A DNA stretch of 64,000 bases, from NCBI GenBank assembly GCA_019448385.1, contig JAGTXO010000002.1, positions 682,001-746,000 of the forward strand, written 5' to 3'. Of this stretch, positions 39,101-47,524 are shown piece after piece. Origin of the DNA: Diacronema lutheri. Its lineage: Eukaryota > Haptophyta > Pavlovophyceae > Pavlovales > Pavlovaceae. The notes below the pieces were generated by a model. It was not told where the DNA came from. It worked only from the letters and a program-made list of their open reading frames with translations, and made no database searches. Each line of letters opens with the position of its first letter. Position 1 is the stretch's first letter. Both the position numbers and the translations under genes were made by a program.

Positions 39101-39543
39101 CAGCCGCGCGACCACCGCGACGAGCTTACCGTCAAACTTGTACAGCGCGCAGAGCACCTTGCAGCACACGCGCAGCACGTCCGCGGGCGCGCCGGCCTCC
39201 TTGAGCGTGACGAAGATGGCGTGCAGCCCGCCCGCCGAGCAGAGGATCGCGCAGCCTTGCTCTGCGCGAGCGCGAGCGCGGCGCGCGGGCGAGCCAAGCG
39301 CCCGCCACGAGAACACTCAGGCGCGCGCGTGCGCGCGCAAGGGCGCGTGCGGCAAAAGCCCGCACGGCGCGCGTGCGCAAAAGCTCACGCGCGCGGGTAC
39401 ACGGCGCGCGCGCGGGGCGCACCGGACTTAGAGGCGGCGAGGAGGCTTTCCGCCGCAGCGACGCGCACGCCGGGCAGCAGCGCCGCATTCTGCAGCGTGC
39501 CGGCCAGCTCCTTCACCGTGCCCTTATCGACGCTCTTGGACAT
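36103..39543 (-). CDS. AGTPBP1: Cytosolic carboxypeptidase, CCP1/Nna1 type
   Basis: Exons are 39543-39423, 39261-36500 and 36372-36103 (1,050 residues); introns of 161 and 127 bp join frames exactly. The N-terminal ~300 residues are ARM-like helices (VKELAGTLQNAALLPGVRVA, CKVLCALYKFDGKLVAVVAR). After an acidic linker comes the CCP N-domain (FESGNLRRAIRIRELEYDLV, GHTQWFFFRV, GFTYKFNVINM) and the M14 domain: zinc ligands in VTARVHPGETNASW, FQVVPCLNPDGVI, the third ligand in FCDFHGHSRK, and the catalytic glutamate in YTLEASFCGP. These enzymes trim glutamates from tubulin tails, important for cilia. The last exon is a basic tail. It is convergent with IspD (25 bp). Confidence 0.95.
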
Positions 39544-39623
39544 GGCGCCCGGCGCCGCCGCGCGGGCCCTCCCAGCCTCCCTGGGCCGCGAGGCGGGCAA
39601 AACCTCCGCTCAAAAGTCAAAAT

Positions 39624-39675
39624 CCTGGGAGACCCCTCATCATCAGCCTTTTAAACAGAGCTGAGGTGGACACCG
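39624..39675. repeat. Short copy of dispersed repeat
   Basis: CCTGGGAGACCCCTCA followed by CTTTTAAACAGAGCTGAGG matches both ends of the 6201-6334 copy but lacks the ~90 bp inserted there. Confidence 0.8.
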
Positions 39676-40560
39676 GTGCACAGACAGATTCATGATGAAG
39701 CGCGGGGCGCAGGTTGTCGTGGCCGAACCAAAGCGCGCAAAGCGAGAGCGTCAGGGGATATGAGAGGCTCGGCGGCAAACGGCAGCCGCGCTCGGCTTCT
39801 CGCACTGCGCTCCGCCGGCGGCGTGGGCGGGCGGCACATCGCCGCGGCTCGCGCCCGCGCCACTCAAGCCCAAGGCTGCGCCCAGCCGCGCCTGGGCGCA
39901 GCCCCAACTCCAGCCGGCGCGCGAGGCTGCCGGAAAGGGCGGGATAGCCAAGCCCAAGCGCGGCGCGCCGGTGCTCTCCGCGCTGCTCCTGCTCGGGACA
40001 CTCGCGCTTGCAGAGGCGAACGCGGACGCGGCCGCGGCGGCCGCGGCGTAGCAGCCGCAGCTTCAGCACGCGCCGCCGCCGCCGCCGCCACAGCCGCAGC
40101 CGCCACATCCGCAGCCGCGGCAGCAGGCGTTTGCGCCGCACGCGTCCGCGCCCGGCCCGCCCGGCTTCGCGCCCGCGCCCGGCTGCTTCTTCCCGGTGGC
40201 CCGCGTGTGCCTGCGCAGAGCGGCGCGCCCTTCGACCCGCTCGCCTGCCCGGAGCAGCTCACCTTTGGCACGCCGCGCAGCGCCATCTGGCTGTGCTCGC
40301 CCTCGTCGTCGCACCGCTTCCTCGCCGAGCCGTTCTCCGCCGAGTACGCATCGCCGCAGCCCGCGCTCCTCCTGGGCGACGGTCGGACGGCGGGCGAGTT
40401 TGGCGGCTTGGCAACGGAGGCGCCCATCTCGCCGCCGGTGCTGCGCGGCGCCGACGGGCGCTGGTGGCCGGCCAAGCCGACCGAGATCGCGACCCGCCGC
40501 GCTCGGGCACGGTGGCGGACGAGCTGCACGGCGAGTCGGCGGCAGGTGAGCGGACGGAGG
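39676..40560 (+). pseudogene. Broken coding region of unknown family
   Basis: Pieces with the normal G/C-rich third positions occur in sequence: a hydrophobic helix (VLSALLLLGTLALAEANA) at ~39980-40035, a Gln/Pro-rich stretch at ~40050-40195, and a folded-looking piece (FDPLACPEQLTFGTPRSAIW through DGRWWPAKP) at ~40230-40485. A strong splice donor, CAG|GTGAGC, lies at 40547-40555. The pieces do not share one frame, with about three breaks, so I call it a decayed gene. The product is not recognised. It abuts a dispersed repeat. Confidence 0.35.
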
Positions 40561-41009
40561 TGTCGATCGCATGCTGATTTGCCCAGTCCTTGCATGGCTC
40601 GAGAGTCGCACGACCGACGCAGCCGAGCGCATGCGCATGCACCGAGACTGCTGCACACCACGGCCGCATCGCTGCCGGCAGCGATGCGCGCGCGACGCCG
40701 AGCGCGCGCGCCGCAGCGCGTGCGACGAGCCCCTGGCTGCTCCCCGGCCGAATGCTCCGCTCGGGGCGCGCCGTGCGGTGCGCGCGTCCACGAGGTGTGT
40801 CGCCACACGCGGCACTTTGCAACCTGCACCCTGCACGCCTTGCAAATTGAATTGAAGGACATGCGCTCCGGGACGTGCACTCCGCAAATTGAATCATTGA
40901 GTGCGCTCAGGCTGTTCGCGTGGTTCAGAGTGCAGACTGGCAGTGGCCGAGCCTTTCCGTGCGCTGGCTGCTTGGGCAAGAGCTGACACGTGACGCCCCC
41001 GTCGGCACG
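40561..41009. other. Stretch without a recognised gene
   Basis: Frames are open but featureless. A direct repeat of TTGAATTGA/TTGAATCATTGA type sequence occurs at about 40845-40900. Confidence 0.35.
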
Positions 41010-41142
41010 CTACCACCATGCAGCCGCGCCCTCGTCGTCGGGCGGCTCCGGCTCGCTCTCCCCGGTCCACTCGTCGCCGTCGTCGCTGTCCGAGTGCGCG
41101 TTGCCGGCCACGAGCTCTTGGCGCGCGCGCTCGCCGTCAGCA

Positions 41143-41177
<35 letters not shown>

Positions 41178-42923
41178 ATGCTCCGCCTCGTCGCGCGCTC
41201 GCTGCAGCAGCTCGTCGAGGCCGGCGGCTGCCCAGAGCGGCGGTGGCGCGCAATGCTCGGCACGCGCACGCTCGCGTCCGTGCGCGCGGCCGTCGCGCCC
41301 TCTGCCGCCGCGCTCGAGCGCGGCGGCAAGTCGCCGCCCGCGCCGCCGCCACTGCCGCCGCCCGCGTCAGCGCAAAGCGTCGGTTGCGGTGACGATGGCG
41401 GTTGCGGTGACGATGGCGGTTGCGGTGACGATGGCGGTTGCGGTGACGATGGCGGTTGCGGTGACGATGGCGGTTGCGGTGACGATGGCGGTTGCGGTGA
41501 CGATGGCGGCGGCGGCGGCTCGGCGCCCGGCGGCTCAGTGCGAGCACGCAGCCCACGCGCGACGCCGAGCTGCGCGAGCTCGGCGCTGCGCCGCGCGCCG
41601 CGCTCGGGGAGGGCGCGCAGCGCGTCGAACCAGAGCGCGCGCGCGGCCGGGCACTGCTGCAGCGCGCGCAGGCAGACGCGCTCGCGCGCGCTCACGGGTG
41701 CGGCGGCGGCGGCGATTGCGACGGCGGGCGGCAGCGGCGTGGACTGGGGCGGGCCCTCCTCAGAGGCGCGCTCAAAGTCGAGATACGCGCGCCACAGAGC
41801 CGCGCTACCACCCGCCGCATCGGGCAGCACCGCCTCCTCAAAGAGCGCGCGCAATCGCGCGAGCGACTCGGCCGCGCCCACCGCCCAGCCGTCCGCGCCC
41901 GCCGCCGCGAGGAGGTGCGGTAACCCGGCGAGCTGCGCGCGCGCGACGCGTTGGCCGCCGCGAGCGCGTACAGCCAGCCGAGCGCGACGCGCGGCGCGGC
42001 GCGCGCGGCGCGGAGCAGCGCGCGCGACGCGGCGGCGCGCGCGCTCAGCGCCACGCCGGCGGTGGGCCGCGCGCACTGCGCGAGCTGCGCGGCGAGGAGC
42101 TGCGCGCATGACGGCGCGGCGGCGAGGCCGGCGGCGAGCGCGGCGCGCAGCTCGTGCGCCGGCAGCGCGCCGCCGAGCGCCTCGTGCGCGCCGCAGAGCG
42201 CAAGGCGGTGCGCACACAGCCGCTCGCTCACGTACCCGCGCGAGCACACGGCCGGCGCGGTCGCGCCGGTCGCGGCGGCGGAGGCGGCGGCGGCGGCGGC
42301 GGCGGCGGCGCTGCTCGGCGGCGGGCTGCCGAGCACCGCGGCGTACGCGCTAAGCGCCGGCCGCAGCTCGCCCGCGCGTGCGCGCGCGCGCAGCGCTCCT
42401 CCATCCCCGCCCCCGCCTCCGCCCCCGCCCCCGCCTCCGCCCCCGCCCCCGCCTCCGCCCCCGCCCCCGCCTCCGCCCCCGCCCCCGCCTCCGCCCCCGC
42501 CCCCGCCTCCGCCCCCGCCTGCCGCGTAGGCGAGAGGGACGATGCACTCTGCGATGGCGACAGTGAGACGCAGCGCCGGCTGGCCGAGAGAATCTTCCGC
42601 GAAGGCAGCCGCCTCGGCGGCGATGGCCGACGGCGTATCAGCTGGCGCTGCCTCGCATTGCGCGCGCGCGCCGATTGCGCACACGAGTGCGCGCACGCAA
42701 TGCGCGCGCCAGCCGCAGCCGGTGCGCGCGCCGGTCGCTCGCGCCGCCGCGTCGCTCGTCGGCTCGACGGCGGCGCGCGCGTCCGCCGCGGCGGCGAGGA
42801 TTGCCCCGAGCGCGCAGTCCGCTGCGAGCTCGAACGTGTGCGCCGCCGCGACGACGGCGGCCTCGGCGCGCGCGGCCGAGTTAATCGCGCGCGCGTCCGC
42901 ACCGTCGCCGTCGCCGCCGTCGC

Positions 42924-42970
<47 letters not shown>

Positions 42971-44019
42971 CGCTCGTCGTCGTGCTCGCCGCCGTCAGCG
43001 TCAGCCGCGCCGACGCCCGCCTCGCGCGCCAGCCAGCGCACGCCGCGCACGCCGCCGCCCCGCCCCTCGGTGCTGTTCGTTAGCAACGCCGCCGCGCGCC
43101 TCAGCGTCCGCACCCAGCCCGGCCGGCCGCCGGCGGATACGCCGCCGCTGGCGCGCGCGCCGTCGCGGCGCGGCGAGTCGCGCGCGTGCGCGCGCTGCAC
43201 GGCGGCATACGCCGCCCACAAGCCAGCGTCCTCGGGCGCGGCAGCGAGCAGCCGTCGGCCCTCGGCGCGCAGCCCGACGTCGCCGCCCGCGAGCGCCGCG
43301 CAGTGCAGCGCGCACGCCGCGACGTTGGCCTCGGCGGGCTGACGCGCGAGGAAGCGCGCGCACGCGCGCTGCGCGAAGAGCGCCGCGTCGCGCACGCGCG
43401 CGCGTGCGGCCGCCGGCGCGCGCTCGTGCGCGCGGAGCATCGCGCGCGCGACGCTTTCGTCCGCCGCACAGCCGCAGCCGCCGCCCGCCGCGAGCAGCGC
43501 GGCCGTGTCCGCCCACCGACAGCCATCGTGCGCACGTCGGCTGGCCGAGCGGAGCAGTGGGCGCGGCGTGTGCGGCCACGCGCACAGCGCGCCCTCCGAC
43601 GCGGCGGTAAGCGCCGTCTCCGCAAGCGCGAGAAGCGGCAGCGCACACACGCCGCCGTCCGAGCCGAGCGGCAGCGCGCACGGCGCAACGTCGTCCAACA
43701 TGGGCAGCCTCTCCGGGTCGTCGCGCGCGGCGGTGGCGGGGTCGAGCGCGCGCCGCGACCGCTGCGCGTGCTGCGGCGTGCGCTGCTCGTCGACACGCTG
43801 TGGTGCGTGCGCCATCGTGCCGGGCTCGTCGAGCAGCCGGAGCGGCTGACACAGGTGCGCAGCGAGAAGCTTCTCATACTCGCACCACGCGACCACGCGC
43901 GCGCGCAGATCGCGCAGGGCGCGCCCCGCGCCGTCGCCGTCGCCGTCGCCACCGCCGTTGCCGCCACCTGCGCCGTCGCCGTCGCCGCCACCGCCGTCGC
44001 CGTCGCCGCCGCCGTAGCA
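41010..44019 (-). CDS. NRDE2: NRDE2-like nuclear RNA regulation factor
   Basis: The first large exon (to about 41970) reads WCEYEKLL, then DDPERLPMLDDVAPCALPL (NRDE2's DDPxR.VLFDDI.P) and HAT/TPR-like helices (AEGRRLLAAAPEDAGLWAAY). After an apparent frame change at ~41930-41970 the C-terminal block follows: RLRALFEEAVLPDAAGGSAA, LWRAYLDFERA, LRALQQCPAARALWFDALRA, RGLRARTEP, matching NRDE2's RLRSLFERAL...AIQNCPWAKVLYMDAV...LRVRLP. A last exon (LDELLQRARDEAEH to EGAAAWW, stop at 41010-41012) is plausible. NRDE2 restrains RNA-exosome action and supports splicing and nuclear RNAi. Poly-Gly, Gly-Asp and minisatellite insertions are present. The 5' exon and start are unresolved; the frame is open back to about 44106 without an ATG. 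Confidence 0.72.
41382..41507. repeat. 18-bp tandem repeat, seven copies
   Basis: Unit GGTTGCGGTGACGATGGC, near perfect. It lies between the last conserved NRDE2 block and its probable final exon, so is either intronic or codes for Pro/Ser/Gln on the - strand. Confidence 0.92.
42404..42521. repeat. C-rich 18-bp repeat coding poly-glycine
   Basis: Alternating CCGCCCCCG and CCTCCGCCC units. Read on the - strand it gives a run of about 40 glycines in the NRDE2-like protein. Confidence 0.9.
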
Positions 44020-44092
44020 CAGGGCGCGCGGCGGCGACGGGATGGCGGGCGTGCGCGCAGGCTCGGCCGCGGGCGCGCGGCGGGCGCGGCTG

Positions 44093-44123
44093 GTTGCGCG
44101 GCTGGTTTAACCAGCCGCGCAAC
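44093..44123. repeat. 15-bp perfect hairpin upstream of NRDE2
   Basis: GTTGCGCGGCTGGTT at 44093-44107 pairs perfectly with 44109-44123 around a single T. Confidence 0.9.
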
Positions 44124-44368
44124 ACGCACGCCGCGCGCTCGCGCACCGGCGGCGGACGGTGGACGGGGCGGACGGAGCGCGGAGCAGGCGCCTGCGTTCG
44201 GGCGCGTGCTCCTTGAAATGTGCGCAAAGCTGGCGTCGGCCGTCAAGGAGGGCAGAAGGGTGCAGTGGACGTCGTTGGTGTCGTTGCCATTGGCACAGAC
44301 GTCGCTACAGCGACGCCGCTGATCGGCCGTTGACAAGGGGAAAAAACTTGAAAAGGGCTTCCTAGAGA

Positions 44369-44454
44369 TGTTGGGATAAAGTAGCAGACTATACGAGGCA
44401 GCTACTCCGACGTCGGAGTAGCTGCCTCGTATAGTCTGCTACTTTATCCCAACA
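44369..44454. repeat. 86-bp perfect palindrome
   Basis: Bases 44369-44411 are exactly reverse-complementary to 44412-44454, with no spacer. The arms begin TGTTGGGATAAAGTAGCAGA and are much richer in A/T than the surroundings. It lies between the 5' side of NRDE2 and the 3' end of the Omp85-like gene. The rest of the 44124-44569 gap shows only a few exon-like codons (SVWALEFNPDGS at ~44528, WD40-like) that I cannot assign. Confidence 0.95.
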
Positions 44455-44569
44455 GGTTCGATCGCGCCGCGCTCGAGCGTGACCCGGCGGAGGTGCTCGC
44501 GACGCCAAGCAGGTTCAGTTTGGGCTTTGGAGTTCAACCCCGACGGTTCCGCCGCCCGCGCGTCAGGAC

Positions 44570-46426
44570 TCACGAAAGGTCGAGGCCGAGCGACCTGCGC
44601 ATCTCGCCGGTACTCGCGACCGTGTACTCGAAGCGGATTGGCCCGACAAGGAGCCCTGCGCCGACGCAGCCGCCAGCCGCCGGCCGTAGCGCGCGCTGCG
44701 CGGCGGCGGGCTCTTCGGCATCGCGAGCAGCGGCGACATCGCCGAGCTCGGCGGCCGCCTCGCCGCGCGCCGGCTCGTCTTTCAGCACGAGGCCGGCCGC
44801 TCCGTCGGTAAAGAGAGCGACGAAAAAGATGGAATCGCCCGGCTGCCTCCCGCCCACCTGCAGCCTTAGCTCGGCGCGCGCAGCCGCGAGCGCGCGTGCG
44901 AGCCCGAGCTGGCCGTGCGACATGCCACGCACCGTCGCACCGCCACCGAGCGCGCGCATCATGTACTCGGGCTGGCCGGACGAGGCGGCGGATAGATCAC
45001 CGCTCAGACGCGCGCTCAGCCGCGGCAGCGTCGTCCGAAGCGCCGCGCGCGCCTTCCATTCGAGCGAAACAAAGTCGGGGCAACGCGGGTGGAGCGGCAG
45101 CGTTCGACTGACGCTCACCTGCTGCACGACCGCGCGTCGGCGTTGCGAGGTCGCGCTCGCGCGCACGGTTATCGGCACGTCAAGCGCTGGCGTGTCGACG
45201 CGCAGCGCGTCGTGCCCCTGCAGGTGGCTCTCGTGCATGCCGGCGCCAACTGCCGGTGCGCCCACGGCGATGGCGTCACCATGCAGCGACGGTGCCACCT
45301 TCTCCGCGTTGATGCTCAGCTTGAGACGCCATGCTGCTTGGCGTCGCGCCTCCCAGCGCAGGGCAATACCCGCGCGCGCGAGCTCGGCGCGGCGGCGCCT
45401 GCGCGCGCGCGCCGCGCCCTCGCCACCCTGATCCTCCTCCTCGCCCGCCGGGCCGAAGAGCGGCAGGTGCCCACCGAGCGAGCGGAGGCCTGGCACGCGC
45501 GACACAAGGGCGGGTTGAACATTCTCCGCCCACACGTCCGCGCCAAACCCAACCTCGCGACCGAGGCGCGGGTCGTCGAAGCTCACGGTCGCCGACGAGA
45601 GGTTGTACTTCGAAAACTCGACCGCGAGAGTCTGCATCCGGCCGCGCAAGTTTGCATTCTTTGCCGAGAGCGACGCGTACCACTGCGTGCCGCGCAGCCC
45701 AATCGTCGGCGAAATCTCCGTCGCGTTGCGCTCGTACACGGCGAGGACGACTTGCGCGTCACCCGCGGCGGTCTTGCGCAGCTGAGGCGTTCCCATCGCG
45801 ACGAACGGGCCGTCCGGCCCTAGCAGCCGGTCGAAATCGCCCGGCCGCATCCGGAACGGCTCGCCCGCGCGCAAGCCGACCACAGCCGACACTGCGCGCG
45901 CGCGCGTGCGCCCGAGCTTTTTGGCGGGCGAGCCGCGTGCGTCGACGAAGACGAGCTCGATGGGCTCGCTCGCCATCTTTGGCGCCTGCGCCTGCAATTC
46001 GATCGCGCCCGTCGGCGCGATGCTCGCTCGCGTCACGACGAACGGGTAGCCGCGCTGCGCGTACCACTCGCGCGCGCGCGCCATGAGCGGCGCGAGCTGC
46101 TTATCGGTGGGCGTGCGGCCGGCGGCAGGAAGGCGCACGTCGCGAGCCATAAGCGCGAGCTCCGGGGCCGTCGGCTGCTCTGGGATGCCCGCCGTCTGCA
46201 GCGTGGACGTTTCATCGATCGGTGCGGTCGCGGGCCGCTTGGACGCACGCGGCAGCGCCGCGGCGGCGACTGGCGCACGTCCGCGGCGCGTCTCAGCGCG
46301 CGTGTCGTCGTGCCTCTGCGAGTGCGCAAGACCGCGCCCGCACGGCCCGAGGCCGAGCCGGCGGCCGTTCGCCGCGCCGAGCAGGACGAGCGCCGACCAC
46401 GCAATCTGCGCAAACCGGGGCGCCAT
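44570..46426 (-). CDS. Omp85/Toc75-like outer-membrane barrel
   Basis: Single exon, 618 residues from ATG 46426, where a signal peptide begins (MAPRFAQIAWSALVLLGAAN). After a variable region come POTRA-like segments (AREWYAQRGYPFVVTRASIA; FRMRPGDFDRLLGPDG; DAQVVLAVYERNATEISPTI) and then amphipathic strands of a barrel: GRMQTLAVEFSKYNLSSATV, VGFGADVWAENVQPALVS, RRRAVVQQVSVSRTLPLHPR. The last strand, GCVGAGLLVGPIRFEYTVAS, is the typical Omp85 closing motif. Family members (Toc75, OEP80, Sam50) import or insert proteins in plastid or mitochondrial outer membranes. The signal peptide suggests a plastid membrane of the complex plastid. POTRA number is small, one or two. Confidence 0.82.
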   Translation of the reverse strand: MAPRFAQIAWSALVLLGAANGRRLGLGPCGRGLAHSQRHDDTRAETRRGRAPVAAAALPRASKRPATAPIDETSTLQTAGIPEQPTAPELALMARDVRLPAAGRTPTDKQLAPLMARAREWYAQRGYPFVVTRASIAPTGAIELQAQAPKMASEPIELVFVDARGSPAKKLGRTRARAVSAVVGLRAGEPFRMRPGDFDRLLGPDGPFVAMGTPQLRKTAAGDAQVVLAVYERNATEISPTIGLRGTQWYASLSAKNANLRGRMQTLAVEFSKYNLSSATVSFDDPRLGREVGFGADVWAENVQPALVSRVPGLRSLGGHLPLFGPAGEEEDQGGEGAARARRRRRAELARAGIALRWEARRQAAWRLKLSINAEKVAPSLHGDAIAVGAPAVGAGMHESHLQGHDALRVDTPALDVPITVRASATSQRRRAVVQQVSVSRTLPLHPRCPDFVSLEWKARAALRTTLPRLSARLSGDLSAASSGQPEYMMRALGGGATVRGMSHGQLGLARALAAARAELRLQVGGRQPGDSIFFVALFTDGAAGLVLKDEPARGEAAAELGDVAAARDAEEPAAAQRALRPAAGGCVGAGLLVGPIRFEYTVASTGEMRRSLGLDLS

Positions 46427-46499
46427 CGCTCTGCGGGTTTCGCGCCGTTCGGCGCCAAACTCGCCGAGCCGGTGCCGCCGCGAGCCGGTGCCGGCGCCG

Positions 46500-47065
46500 C
46501 CGGCGGGCGCAGGCGCGAGCGCTGCTGCGCGCAGCTCGACCACGCAAAGGTGCGCGTGGCACGTCCGACCGGCGGGCAGCGCGGCGTCCGCCGCATCGCC
46601 TTCTGCTCCGGGTGCAACGCCTTCTTGCAGCGCGACTTCACGGCGGCGCGCAACATCTACTACGACGTCCTGGACATGGTCGCGTACCATGCCGCCGGCG
46701 AGCAGTGGTGCGACGAGATCACGTCCGAGCGCACGCGCTTCGTCAAGGTCGCGCGGCTGTGGAGCGTGGCCTACGAGCAGGAGCGCACGCACGACGTGCG
46801 CCACGGAGCGGCGGACGCCGGCGGCGGCGATGCCGGCGGCGGCGACGACGGCGACGAAGACGGCGACGGCGACGACGAAGGCGGCGACGCCGGCGGCGAC
46901 GGCGGCCGCGGCGGCCGCGGCAGCCAGGGCGGCAGCCAGGGCGGCAGCGGCGGCAGCGCCGCTGCGCGCGGCGCGCGCAGTGGAGGCGGCGCGCGCGGTG
47001 GGCGCGGTGCGCCCGCCGCGCGCGGCGCGGCGAGTGGCGGGCGCGGTCGCGGTCGGGGTCGGAGC
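46500..47065 (+). pseudogene. Fanzor/TnpB-like C-terminal nuclease fragment
   Basis: A + strand frame encodes CSGCNAFLQRDFTAARNIYY, preceded by RCCAQLDHAKV ~30 residues earlier. A CxxC pair followed by RD...AARNI is the zinc-ribbon plus RuvC-III signature of OrfB/TnpB and eukaryotic Fanzor RNA-guided nucleases; D at 46634-46636 would be the third catalytic aspartate. About 50 further residues (VLDMVAYHAAGEQWCDEITS) look ordered, then Asp/Gly and Arg/Gly-rich low complexity. The RuvC-I and -II parts are not found: the sequence to the left is the Omp85 gene on the other strand. It is therefore a fragment, probably left by a transposon. The match is to a short motif only. Confidence 0.5.
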
Positions 47066-47524
47066 CGGCGGAGGTGCAACGGACCACGCGCTCTCGCCGA
47101 CGTGCGACGGCGCGGCTTGCCGGCCAGGCGGGCCCGACGAGGCGCCCACAGCCATCCACGTGCAGCCGCCAAGGCCCAGCGCGACGCCGCCGACGGCCAG
47201 CTGGCCCGCGGCGCGAGGCGGGCTGGGCGACGCGTTGCTCGATGCGACCGCGGGCGGCGTCGCCTGCGCCGACAGTCGGCACAACGTGCACGACCCGCGA
47301 TCGCTCGCCGCGACAGGCGGCCGCTTTGGGCCGCCATGTGCGGCACCCCCGCGACACCCGGCGCCCCGAGCGCCCATCCTCGCACTCACAGCTCGCGCGC
47401 AGGCGGCGCGGCTGCAGCCCGTATCGACGCTCAACACGTTCCGAAACACGCTGGCTCAAGCTCCCACGGGGGCTGTGTAGGGTTCGGAAGAGCAGCCTGT
47501 CAATTGCAAGCCCGTGCAGCACGC
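47066..47524. other. Gap without an assigned gene
   Basis: A + strand frame ending at 47480 (ALLDATAGGVACADSRHNVH, LNTFRNTLAQAPTGAV) has coding-like composition but no recognised motif. It could be a continuation of, or flank to, the nuclease fragment. Confidence 0.3.

Noticed and set aside
42378-43083. + strand Arg/Pro-rich frames opposite NRDE2
   Set aside because: They mirror the Gly and Gly-Asp repeats of the - strand gene and show no independent motif.
44460-44569. WD40 gene fragment (SVWALEFNPDGS)
   Set aside because: About a dozen residues only, no second blade nearby; could be chance.
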